Shown: one piece after another, positions 22,528-33,461 of the stretch
How the letters are laid out: the number at the start of each line of letters is the position of its first letter
Numbering within the stretch: position 1 is the first letter of the stretch
Source of the DNA: Leucaena leucocephala
Taxonomy: Eukaryota > Streptophyta > Magnoliopsida > Fabales > Fabaceae
Length of the DNA: 64,000 bases
Direction of reading: 5' to 3'
NCBI GenBank assembly: GCA_037074615.1
Contig: CM073563.1
Location: 17,592,501 to 17,656,500 of the forward strand
Translations under genes and position numbers: made by a program
Notes under the pieces: model-generated
Database searches by the model: none
What the model was told of the DNA's origin: nothing
The model's input: only the letters and a program-made list of their open reading frames with translations

Positions 22528-23885
22528 TGTCATATCCTAAATTTTTCCTATTTGTACAGTACTGATAGTGGAAAGAGGCTTAGAAAGGATGATGACGAAT
22601 ATCAAACGAAATAATAAAGGTTAGATAAGTCTTAAAGAAAGAGAAGGACCTAAATGTAATTAAGCAAAAAGTCAGGGACCTAATTGTAATTATAGAAAGA
22701 TCAGCCCGAAAAGGGTTAGAACTGCCCAGAAGTATTTTAGTCCCATATTCCATCAGTAAATAGAGGAAGGTAGCTGGATAATCTAACATGATACAAAAAT
22801 TTTATTAGGGCTCCACACAGCAGATATTTATCTGATAGTCTAAAAGTTATCTGAAATTTTATTAGATTTCATGGACTTCAGATATAAGTGGGCAAATTAC
22901 AGGAAAGTGTGCCCTATAGTGTTAGATGTCTTGGATCTGACAGAACTCCAAAAGAAGTTATGTATAAAAAGTTATTCACATATCAGTGAATTTTGACGGG
23001 AGTTTGTTAACACCCGTGATCCGATAATGGAACTTATCGGTATGTAAGCCTGGATAGAATGAGATCAGATGACCTCATATATAGGCCCATAATGATGCCA
23101 AGGAAGGCCCAAAACCCAGGGTACCAGTCTATCAGTAGAAGGGGCCAGTGCCAGAAAAAGTGCGAAATTACAGAAATGCCCTTGGATGCCCAGGGTATGA
23201 GATGGAAGATAATGGATGGTAGATAAATACTCAGTATAACCATGTCAAGGGTATGAGAAGCCTAGACATTGATTTCCAGGACATAATACATATCTTGGTA
23301 TATTACAAAAAATTAGGAACAGAAAACAGTCCGATTGCTGTGAAATTGCACCGATCGGTACTGGATTGGACTGGAATTTTTCCAGAAGCTTCCTTACACT
23401 ATGAGCACGCAACCTAACCCCTTGAGTTGTCCCTTGATTGGTCCCACATGCTATCATAATTATTATTTTATAAAAAAATTAAATCCAAGATTAAATGTGG
23501 GCCTTTAGATCAAATAGTAACCAAATCAATCTTGGCCATTCATTTTTCTTGGATTTTGGCTATAAATACCCCCTCATTTTGCAGCAAACCGTGGCTTCAT
23601 GGACCCTTGGGAAAACTCTTGCAAAATGAAAAATCAAGCCAAGACAAAGAAGACTCAAGGTTCCAAAGTTCAAGCAAGGTAGAGATTAAAGGTAAGCAAT
23701 CTCTCCTAGCTTATTTTCCTTTGATTTGGGAGCTTGAACTTAGGGTTTTGATGGGAGAAAAGTTGAGTTTTCTCTAAGGGGTGGTGCTGCCCAAAGACCT
23801 TAAAGGAAAGGGGAAAGAAGAAATTAAAGTTAGAACTATATGATTGAAGCTTAAACAAGCTAGTTAAATGGTTGGTTGTTGAATC
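22528..23885 (+). repeat. 3' LTR of LARD element 1, truncated
   Basis: It matches the first ~1.6 kb of the 5' LTR (1960-3488 and 5366-5467) and has two internal deletions. One removes about 90 bp between GGACCTAAA direct repeats near 22650 (compare 2078-2172). The other removes roughly 210 bp near 23195. It contains the uninterrupted Copia target at 23784-23788. It ends at a GAATC shared with the oppositely oriented LTR that follows. Confidence 0.85.
23561..23568 (+). promoter_or_regulatory. TATA box of LARD LTR (element 1, 3' LTR)
   Basis: TATAAATA in the same context as at 3261-3268. It would direct transcription rightward out of the truncated LTR. Confidence 0.5.
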
Positions 23886-25719
23886 TGAAAGACTACAACC
23901 TTGAGATTTTAGTGTTTCCAAGGTTCAAAACCTTTCCAATCCTACACAAAATCATCATACAAACTCAATGGAAGCATTAAATCATTGAAATTCAATTTCC
24001 TTCCCTCATGAACAGTGCAGACCGAACAGGGCACACCATGACAAAGTCAAGAATATCAATTTGATTCAACAATCAACCACTTAACTAGCTTGTTTAAGCT
24101 TCAATCATGTGTTTCTAACTTTAATTTCTTCTTTCCCCTTTCCTTTAAGATCTTTGGGTAGCACCACCCCTTAGAGAAAACTCAACTTTTCTCCCACCAA
24201 AACCCTAAGTTCAAGCTCCCAAATCAAAGGAAAATAAGCTAGGAGAGATTGCTTACCTTTAATCTCTAGCTTGCTTGAACTTTGGAACATTGAATCTTCT
24301 TTGTCTTGGCTTGAGTTGTCATTTTGCAAGAGTTTCCCCAAGGGTCCATGAAGCTACGGTTTGCTGCAGAATTGGAGGGGTATTTATAGCCAAAATCCAA
24401 GAAAAATGAATGGCCAAGATTGATTTGGTTACTATTTGATCTAAAGGCCTACATTTAATCTTGGATTTAACTTTTTCATAAAATAATAATTATGACATCA
24501 TGTAGGACCCATCAAGGGACACCTCAAGGGGTTAGGTGGTGTGCTCATAGTGTAAGGAAGCTTCTGGAAAAATTCCAGTCCAATCTAGTACTAATCGGTG
24601 CAATTTCACAGCAACCGGACTGTTTGCTGTTCCTAATTTTTTATAATATAGCAGGATATGTATTCTGTCCTGGAAATCAATGTCTAGGCTTCCCCCACCA
24701 TTGACATACTTGTACTAGCCACAACTTAATTACAGATCCCTTGGGAAATGACCAAAATACCCTTGGTGTCCTTTCTTGCACTATATTGACCCTGAGGGCA
24801 TAATTGTCATTTCACCGCTCTTTGTATTGCCTCAGGGCATATATTGGCTCAAATAATCATATTTATACCATGTGTCACGTTTTTGGCCTGTCCCAGATGA
24901 CCAAAATGCCCTTCATCCATCTCTGGTACAATCTGGGCATCTAGGGGCATTTTCGTAATTTCACACTTTTTCTGGCACTGGCCCCTTCTACTGATAGACT
25001 GGTACCTTGGGTTTTGGGCCTTCCTTAGCGTCATTATGGGCCTATATATGAGGTCATCTGATCTCATTCTATCCAGGCTTACATACCGATAAGTTCCATT
25101 ATCGGATCACGGGTGTTAATAAACTCCCATCAAAATTCATGATATATGAATAACTTTTTATACAGAACTTCTTTTAGAGTTCTATCAGATCCAGGACATC
25201 TGAAACTATAGGGCACACTTTCCTGTAATTTGCCCACTTATATCTGAAGTCCATGAAATCTGATAAAATTTCAGATAACTTTTAGACTATCTGATAAATA
25301 TCTGCTGTGTGGAGCCCTAATAAAATTTCTGTATCATGTCAGATTATCCAACATACCTTCCTCTATTTACTGATGGAATATGGGACTAAAATACTTCTGG
25401 GCAGTTATAACCCTTTTCGGGCTGATCTTTCTATAATTACAATTTTGCCCTTGAACTTTTCTCTTAATTACATTTATGTCCCTAACTTTTTGGATATTTA
25501 CATTTAGGTCCCTAAACTTTTAGAAATTACAACTTTTGGCCTAACTTTTGTTTCTACTTTAACTTTTGGCCTTTAAACTTTTCCAATTTTCGTTTAGGTC
25601 CCTTTCTTCTTTCAAGACTCATTTAACCTTTATCATTTCTTCTGATCTTTGTCATAATCCTTCCTAAACTTCTTTCCATTATCAGTACTATACAGATAGA
25701 GAAAAATTAGGATATGACA
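23881..25719 (-). repeat. 3' LTR of LARD element 2, proximal part
   Basis: A minus-strand LTR that starts (on its own strand) TGTCATATCC at 25719 and runs to the junction with element 1 at 23881-23885. It directly abuts the complement of the polypurine region (25720-25750). Because it lies head-on to the truncated LTR 22528-23885, the two form an inverted repeat with a spacer of about 180 bp. Confidence 0.85.
24381..24388 (-). promoter_or_regulatory. TATA box of LARD LTR (element 2, 3' LTR)
   Basis: The complement of TATTTATA in the conserved GGGGTATTTATAGCC context. It is the minus-strand LTR promoter. Confidence 0.5.
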
Positions 25720-28700
25720 TTTCTACCCTCTTGAAATAAATTTTGTCCTCGAAATTTACTTAGCACCTTAGTCAGTAATCTTAGATATCCTTGTCTTCTT
25801 TTTTACTAAGGATTGGGATATCTATCTCTTATCTTTTATCTTGACATCTTAGCAGAGTACTTTTCATATCCGCAATTCTTCATATCTTTGCTATTATCAC
25901 TTTCTCTTATTCTGAATCAACTCAGTCAGAGTTGAACTCCAGTTCATTCTATTACTTACTTACTCGCTATATATCTATCTGTATATGGACTTCTCACCAT
26001 ACTAGACTTGTGAGTAGCGTCCATTTCTTTCATATTAAACTCTCTCAAATACTATTATATTCGGGAGTTTCTGATAGCTATTCATCATACTTATTAGTGC
26101 AATCACTTCTTTCTCATTTGAATATCTAGCGGAATTCTCTGAATATCCGCACACTTTAACTCTCATTCTCATATCATCATACATTCTTATCATCTTTAAT
26201 AACTCATTATAATACAGAGAGAGGATTTGTATCATTATTCTTTCTTTCATTGCTCTACTGCCAGCAGGAGCACATATGAGCATATAGGAGCACATACTCT
26301 AACATGCATAACGCCTGGCCAACGTGTTGCAGGACTACTTACCTGCTCATGAATGCAAAGCTCTAACATTAGAGCTCAAGCATTCCTTCTCTTAATATGC
26401 ACAGCTCTAACACTCGGAGCTTGCACAGCTCTAACACTCAAAGCTTGCACTGCTCTAACATTCAGAGCTTTAGCATATTCTGTAAACATCACATAATGTA
26501 ACATAACATAAGGCCTGTCATTCTATGCAATGAGTGGAAGCTATCAAAGCTCTCATTTGCTCTTTCACATGTAGCTCATCATTCAAACATCTTATCTTTT
26601 CCCAAACGGAAGCCTCTCTATCTGTTTATAAAGCTAGCTATACAGCTGCTTCTGAAGGCATATCTTCTCATTTCGTATCTTTATGACATAAAATGGCATA
26701 TCTGGCCAAATCTGGCTATATCATAGTTCATCTTTCAAATCCTTTTCATTTGGACTTGACAGGGTTCTAGTCTCTTACTGTTCATAACCCTTTCTAGCTT
26801 TTCATAGCTCTTTCTATCATTTTATATAGCTTTGTGCATATATGACAATTTCTTGTGGCATTCACATTTTTCCATCACTTCCCAGGGGGTCACCCATCAT
26901 TGGACTACCCTTGCCTGAGCACACTTAACTGAAATGTGCAGATAAAAATCTAAAGTACTGGTGCTCACTGGCTTCGACCCTAGTACTTTACCATCTTAGA
27001 CCCATCTTATACTAACTCTCTTGGGTCTATCTGGCCTTCTAATCTTTTTATCCTCATATGGAGGATATACTTACCTTTATTTTTAGTCTTTGTAATCTCA
27101 TCGTAAGGATCTCTTTATTCTCATTTGACCCTTTCTTATATCTTATAAAACATTCTCAAATCCTTGGAACTCAGGATTAGTAGCTTTAACTTTGATCACT
27201 TAGTTCCTAATACGTGTAAGGAGATTCTGAGTTCAATCCCTGATAGTAATAAGGCTATCTGAAACTAGTATCATGGGTACTCTCTCTGTTATGAGTTAAT
27301 CAACTTGTGAAGCTTCTATACCTTAACTTTTCCTTGGTATTTGTCCTTCCAAAGAAATACTATACTTATGGCTCATTACTTTCTTGCTCTAGGCTTGGTC
27401 TACTGCGACCCTCGGGATCTACTACTATCAACCGTAAGCCTTTCAGGATCTAACTGTAACCCTGTGAGCCATACTAGGATCTAACTGCAATCCTCCGGAA
27501 TCTACTACGATTCCGTTGTACTGTATTCTCATCTCTGGAAGACCTAAACCAACGGACAAAGTTACAAGGTTAGTCACTTCCACATAGTTGTTAACTCCAC
27601 AGATAATTCCCCAAAAATGATCACAGAAGCCAATATTATCTATTAGGACTTGACTCATTTCCTCTATCACTCAAGAACTTCATATACCATTCTCATCTTT
27701 ATAACTTTACCTTATCCATTACTGCAGAGAGCTACACAGGCTCTACCATGCATATATCTGGCATCATCTATTTATCTCATCAGAGGGACTTTACTCTATT
27801 GCAAGAGCAATCTAGCTCTGTTGCAAAAACATTAACTTATATTACTTAAAAACTGCTCTTTCTTATAGCCATATCATCTTTCATAACTGCATCTCCTTTC
27901 CTTTCCCATTGACTATCATAGTCTGATCATAAATTCTCTTTCTATCTTCTGAGAATCAAGTAGCTAACTTTCTAGTTTAGCACTTTGTTATTGCTTCGTT
28001 CTTGCTAAGTTGAATTATTTAATTGCATGTCATAGGGCATGGGTGCAACAGAACTTTCTCATCTGGTATACTCTACCCAGTACGTACTATATAAGGGGAG
28101 TATTCATTTATCATAGTATACTCAACATGCATAATATGCAAATAGATGCAATCAATTAAGCACTCTCTAGTATGTGTGTCATCACATGACAACTGCAATG
28201 ATATGCAAATTCTTATTATAACTTATGGCAACATAAGCCATGCATCATTACATTGTTTGCTCAGCCATCCCTCATACTCACATCACCATTAAGCAATTAA
28301 CTAGGTAGAATTTAAAACATTTTGTCCCTTTATCACCTTAACTGCTAGGTCTTGATCATTTATTCAGGAACCTAAATTATTTACTTGTTTCACTTAGGTT
28401 GCCACTTTACCCTCTTATTAGGGTATAGACTCAACCCTTCTTTACTCTTTCTTACATAAGGAATAGGGGAGTCACTTCATCTTTGAATCTATGGCTACCT
28501 TACTAGGCCATATTTATTCTATCATATCATCCCTTATTGCCTGTAAGATTTCTATGTCTCTAGCTTGAAGGATTTATGTGTCCTTGGCCTCACAACAATC
28601 CATAACTGAGTCAGCTATTCTCTTTAAGCTAATTGAGGAAGGTTTGGCTCCTATCTTTATGCCATTTATACTTTTACGTTTCTCTTATCCTCCTGGATTA

Positions 28701-28934
28701 CTAACAGGCGAGAGAAAGTAACTCTTATTAAGCCTCAAGGTTCATATAAATGAACTCGATTAAGTATCCATCAAAAGAGTTCTCTTCCCTTAGCTCTAAC
28801 CCTTAGTCTCATGACACTTGACTTACTATCATCTCATACCAATCCTCTAAAGTATATTAGGTTAATTCCCTCTACTGGATGTTTGTTTATCATTCCTGCT
28901 ACGGCATTGAGGAACTGCAAATAACTAACTATTC
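25720..28934 (-). other. LARD element 2 interior, non-coding
   Basis: No pol domain is visible. The region next to the LTR contains the complement of the GAGGACGAAATTT/purine block. Compared with element 1 it lacks about 0.6 kb near 28808, where CCCTTA joins TTAGTCTC through a shared TTA, and a shorter piece near 28505. The open frame at 27670-27443 (75 codons) is the only one of note and is not supported as a gene. Confidence 0.65.
26352..26475 (-). repeat. 24-bp minisatellite in the LARD interior (copy 2)
   Basis: Repeated AGCTCTAACACT/GGAGCTTGCAC motifs, the reverse complement of the array at 21825-21950. Confidence 0.75.
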
Positions 28935-29604
28935 TTAATCTATACTTTTGTCCATTCCTTGACCTAGACTGAGTAATTCACTCTCCACAACTTTCTTTAG
29001 ACCAATATGGTCAACACTATCTGACTTTAATGAAGAAGGCTGGGGTTGACTAGGACTAGGAACATCCCACTGATCTTTCTCTATAAAGTCACATATTCTT
29101 GCACTTTAGGAATGGACAAGAACTATCATTAACTCTAACTGGATATCTGAATTAGGGGACTGTTGTATCTTAATTATCTTAAATCTATCCTCAAACTCTG
29201 GTAGAGGAGGAATAATATCTGGTCTACCCACAATCCAGTACCAGTACTCAGTTTCCTCAGCCGTAATTTGTCCTCTCATCAGAGGAATAAAACTTACATT
29301 AGGGTTAGATGGCACTCTGACATTCCTCATACTACGTAGAGTCACTAGACTCAATATCATATGGTGCATATTAAGCTTCAGGCTGAATCTCTACATGACA
29401 TCCAGACTGCAGGCTTGAGTGTACAGAAATATCTATGGGATATTCCACGGTAGACTTTCCTGATTGATCCCCCATACTCTCCTCTAAACTCTCGTCACTA
29501 TTTGAAGGATCAAAGTCCGGTTAACCATCATCTTCATATATCACTACTGGATGGGGGTTTCCCTTATTAACTGAAGCCTCTGACTTAACATTATGGAATC
29601 TCAT
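28935..29604 (-). pseudogene. Conserved LARD leader reading frame, unknown protein (copy 2)
   Basis: This is the homologue of 7375-8036. It starts at ATG 29604, about 160 nt after the primer binding site, and ends at the equivalent TAA (28935). This copy has its own defects: TAA near the YEDD motif, TAA after the EA residues, a one-base shift just before the PSNPNVSFIPL segment, and a stop after LVHS. Beyond that stop the frame stays open through a C-terminal part (CDFIEKDQWDV, VVESELLSLGQGMDKSID). The defects differ from those of copy 1, so the common ancestor probably had an open frame of about 220 codons. The protein family is not recognised. Confidence 0.5.
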
Positions 29605-29763
29605 ATATATTCCTGCAATATTTGCTTAATTGAGCAATGTTAACCATCCCATAACATACCCTAACTTAGCAAAATACTTACTGTTTAGGGTTAGGGTCTG
29701 GGAATAATCTCATAGCAGTCTATAAATAATCTATTCATAGCATTTCTTAAGCCAGAATCCTTT

Positions 29764-29775
29764 GCTCTGATACCA
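29764..29775 (-). other. Primer binding site of LARD element 2
   Basis: The complement reads TGGTATCAGAGC, three bases from the LTR end at 29779. Confidence 0.85.
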
Positions 29776-29778
29776 TAA

Positions 29779-32700
29779 TGTAACATCCTTACTTTCATAT
29801 ATCTTAGGGACCATTCAGTAGCATTTAGAACCACTTACAAGACCTTGGAAGTACATTAGCCAAATATGGAATTTTACTCTTTTTCGAGTTACTGTTCATA
29901 TGGTCTTCCAGATTACGCAATGAACTTCAAAAAATCATAATTAATTCTAGAAAACTCGAAATGAGGTGGTTCAAAACCCTACATGAAGATAATATCTTGA
30001 AATTTAAGGAAAAAATAATTTATAGACCAAATGATTAGCCAATTGATACAGTTTATTCATTGAAATTTACTGTTCATTTGGTCAAAAACTCTGGAAACAG
30101 ATTCTGGTCCCTTATTTTGGAAAATCATTTCTCTTGATATACACGTCCAAATGAAACGTTCTACCTATGAAATTAAAGATCTGGATGTGTACTACATGCT
30201 CATAAAATTTCTTGAACTAATTCCTTCATTTGCTAGGTCAAACTGCAGCCACAACAAAACTGCTTCAGGACCTACGTTTTTACCATTTCAGTTTCTTTTC
30301 TTTCATTTCCAATAGTTGTTTCAGCATGCACAAGCCATCAAATAAGCTTCTTAACATTCATATACATCATGTACATATGCCATAATTATTTCAAATAGCT
30401 TCATCACATAAATACACACCTTACATGGCATTTACATACATGGATAATTCATAGCCTATGCTAGAATATGAATACTTCACTTTCCTTCTTCCATGTTTTA
30501 GCTCTTCTCCATGTATACATTTTCCTTCATGCTTGACCTAAATTGGTTGGTTATGGAAGAGTGAGATTCTAGGGAATCTTAATAGCAAACATTACCACTT
30601 AAATATGCAAGATGGATGCTAATGCATGATATGTAATTTCATTAAACTTTCTTTGGTTAGTGACATGCTATCATGCTATATACTTTTACATAAAGTGCAT
30701 GGCCATGGAAAACATGTTATTCACAATACATTGAACATCATTAATCATGTCACAAGATCATTCAAATATCACATACATGTCAACACATAAGCATACCATA
30801 TCAAGCACATAAAGAGATAAGTTCACTACCTTGCACTTAAGCTTTCCTCTTGATCTTTAGCATTTGCTCTCTAGCTTTCCAACCAATAAGCCTTTATCTT
30901 AATCACCTCCCAACATGTTCTTGGATGTTTCAAGGTCCTAAACACATTCATATTCATCACATAATTCATTAGGACTTATGAACTCCAACCATGTTCAAGA
31001 TTAACTTTGTTACCCTCTTTATTGTCATAACTTTCCCTAATATTCACTAATCCACTTGGCTCTTGAATCAATTGATGTCTTGACTTTACCCTACATAATT
31101 TCATCTTCTGAACTCATTTATGAGCTTAGAATCATGAAATTCCAGCTCCTTCAAGGCCTGCTGTACAAAATTGAACATAAGCATACAATTCTTTCAAAAA
31201 TTCTCATTTTGATTCTAATGCTTCCCATACTTGTTTCTCCACTTTACCCCACACAACTTTTCATTTTAAAACCATTGGAACCATCAAAATCATGAAATTC
31301 CAATCACTGTTCATACGATTAAACAGTAACCGTAAGGAATCTCAAAGAACCTTGAGATTTTAGTGTTTCCAAGGTTCAAAACCTTTCCAATCCTACACAA
31401 AATCATCATACAAACTCAATGAAAGCATTAAATCATTGAAATTCAATTTTCTTCCCTCATGAACAGGTCAGACCGAACAGGGTACACCATGGCAAAGTCA
31501 AGAATATCAATTTGATTCAACAACCAACCACTTAACTAGCTTGTTTAAGCTTCAATCATGTGTTTCTAACTTTAATTTATTCTTTCCCCTTTCATCTAAG
31601 ATTTTTGGGCAGCACCTCCCCTTAGAGAAAACTCAATTTTTCCCCATGAAAACCCTAAGTTCAAGCTCCCAAATCAAAGGAGAATAAGCTAGGAAAGATT
31701 GCTTACCTTTAATCTCTAACTTGCTTGAACTTTGGAACCTTCAATCTTCTTTATCTTGGCTTGAGTTTTCATTTTGCAAGAGTTTCCCCAAGGGTCCATG
31801 AAGCTATGGTTTGCTGCAGAATTGGAGGGGTATTTATAGCCAAAATCCAAGAAAAATGAATGGCCAATATTGATTTAGTTACTATTTGATCTAAAGGCCC
31901 ACATTTAATCTTAGATTTAACTTTTTCATAAAATAATAATTATGACATCATGTGGAACCCATCAAGGGACACCTCAAGGGGTTAGGTGGCGTGCTCATAG
32001 TGTAACGAACCTTCTGGAGAAATTCTAATCCAATCCAGTACCGATCAGTGCAGTTTCACAACAATCTGACTGTGTTCTGTTCCTAATTTTTTATAATATA
32101 CCAGGATATGTATTCTATCCTAAAAATTAATGTATAGGTTTCTCATACCATTGAAAATCTTATACTGAGTATTTATCTACCATCTATCCCTTGGAAAATG
32201 ACCAAAATACCCTTGGTGTCCTTTCTTGCACTGTACTGACCCTAAGGGCATAATTGTCATTTCACCCCTTCTTGTACTATCTCAGGGCATATATTAACTC
32301 TATATAATCATATTTATACTATGTCCCACATTTTTGGCCTATCCAGAATGACCAAAATGACCTCCATCCATCACTGGTATAGTATGGGCATCCAGGGGTA
32401 TTTTCGTAATTTTGCACTTATCCTTGACTGCTCTGTACTCTGGCCCACTTAACTATCTAGTCATCACGTTGGGCCTACTATGGTGCCATTTGGGCCTTGG
32501 TTTGGGCTCATTGCCTTTATGCCCTTTATGGCACAAATCCCAAGACACCTCTCTCGATCCTATTTATCGGTATTCTATTTTACCATAAAATCCTATAAGA
32601 ATTCTACAGGATTCCTTTTCTGACTCTGTCAGTTTGATAAATTCATATATTAAATATAAGAATTTACAGTAAAGTTTCATATGATTCTGAGATATGAAAA

Positions 32701-33126
32701 ATACTGCAATAATTCCTACTGACTTGAGGAATTTATATCAATTAATCAGGACCTCAAATCAAAATTTTGTGTTGCATTAAACTGACCAGAATAATTATGT
32801 CTATCTACTGGTAAAATTTGTGTCTGATCTGATTCTGGGCATTTTTGGCCTGTTTTGGCTCAACTTTTCCATAATTACATTTGGGTCCCTGACTTTTTAC
32901 TTAATTACATTTAGGTCCCTAAACTTTTGGAAATTACCACTTTTGGCCCAACATTTATTTCTACTTTAACTTTTGGCCTTTAAACTTTTCCAATTTGCAT
33001 TTAGGTCCTTTTCTTTCTTTAAGACTTATCTAACCTTTATTATGTCGTCATATCTTCGTCATAATCCTTTCTAAGCCTCTTTCCACTATCAGTGCTATAC
33101 ATATAGGGAAAATTTAGGATATGACA
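29779..33126 (-). repeat. 5' LTR of LARD element 2, complete
   Basis: 3348 bp. It is the only uninterrupted full-size LARD-A LTR in the window and serves as the reference for the others. On the plus strand it starts TGTAACATCC and ends GGATATGACA. The open frame 31056-31295 recurs at 329-568 and, in part, at 55696-55902, and is LTR sequence. Confidence 0.88.
31831..31838 (-). promoter_or_regulatory. TATA box of LARD LTR (element 2, 5' LTR)
   Basis: The complement of TATTTATA in the conserved GGGGTATTTATAGCC context, facing left toward the element interior as expected for a minus-strand 5' LTR. Confidence 0.6.
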
Positions 33127-33461
33127 TAGTCCAACCACATCTTGCTAAGAAGCATGAGTCCTCGGTAGTAACGGCTGACTAAAACTAGTCTATTGTAGTC
33201 ATTTCCTTGAAGACTCGTAAAGCTGTAAGGTATAGGGTATTGTTCTATTTATCTGGGTGGCACTGTCTCTTATTTGAAATATTCTCTAAGTAGTGAATAC
33301 CATGTTCATATCTTATACTAGGGAGGGAACTCTTTAGCTCAAATCTTCAACTTGTTTAAAAGGGTTAGTCTAACTAAACCATAGCATCACTGTGGTAGAA
33401 CTTTTTGTCCTATGCTATAATCTTAATGTCTAAGCCATAACCCTTTGCTCTAATACCAAAA
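33127..33461 (-). other. Interior remnant of a further LARD-like element with primer binding site
   Basis: About 335 bp between two LTR ends. The complement of TGGTATTAGAGC at 33447-33458 is a primer binding site with one change. The LTR to the right is therefore a minus-strand 5' LTR, and this is what remains of its interior. No coding sequence is seen. Confidence 0.6.

Larger units (their letters stand above)
1960..23885 (+). mobile_element. LARD element 1 (non-autonomous LTR retrotransposon), 3' LTR truncated
   Basis: This plus-strand copy of the LARD family has its 5' LTR at 1960-7200, primer binding site at 7204-7215, interior at 7201-22527, polypurine tract at 22511-22521 and a truncated 3' LTR at 22528-23885. 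Without the nested Copia element the interior is about 4.55 kb; without the solo Copia LTR the 5' LTR is about 3.36 kb. It inserted in opposite orientation into the 3' LTR of element 2. The left target copy is GGACT (1955-1959). The right copy was lost in a deletion whose join lies in GAATC (23881-23885). No pol domain is visible; the only notable coding trace is the frame at 7375-8036. Confidence 0.8.
764..33126 (-). mobile_element. LARD element 2 (non-autonomous LTR retrotransposon), interrupted
   Basis: This is a minus-strand LTR retrotransposon. The 5' LTR is 29779-33126, the primer binding site complement is 29764-29775, the interior is 25720-29778, and the 3' LTR is split into 764-1959 and 23881-25719 by element 1. 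The LTR termini read TGTCATATCC at the start and GGATGTTACA at the end. I see no protease, RT, RNase H or integrase in about 4.06 kb of interior, so mobility would need proteins from another element. The purine-rich tract beside the 3' LTR resembles that of chromovirus-type gypsy elements; this comparison is from general knowledge. The five bases outside the two ends (ggcac at 759-763, tagtc at 33127-33131) do not match, so a later rearrangement is likely. Confidence 0.75.

Noticed and set aside
22528..25719. Interpretation of the head-on LTRs as a chromosomal inversion or palindromic amplification
   Set aside because: The two halves of the minus-strand LTR on either side of element 1 fit together, so nested insertion plus one deletion explains the structure more simply.
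27443..27670. 75-codon minus-strand frame in the LARD interior (GFCDHFWGIICGVNNYVEV)
   Set aside because: The counterpart in element 1 (about 20625-20800) is similar but interrupted, and the one in element 3 is broken early. It reads as family DNA similarity without sign of frame maintenance.
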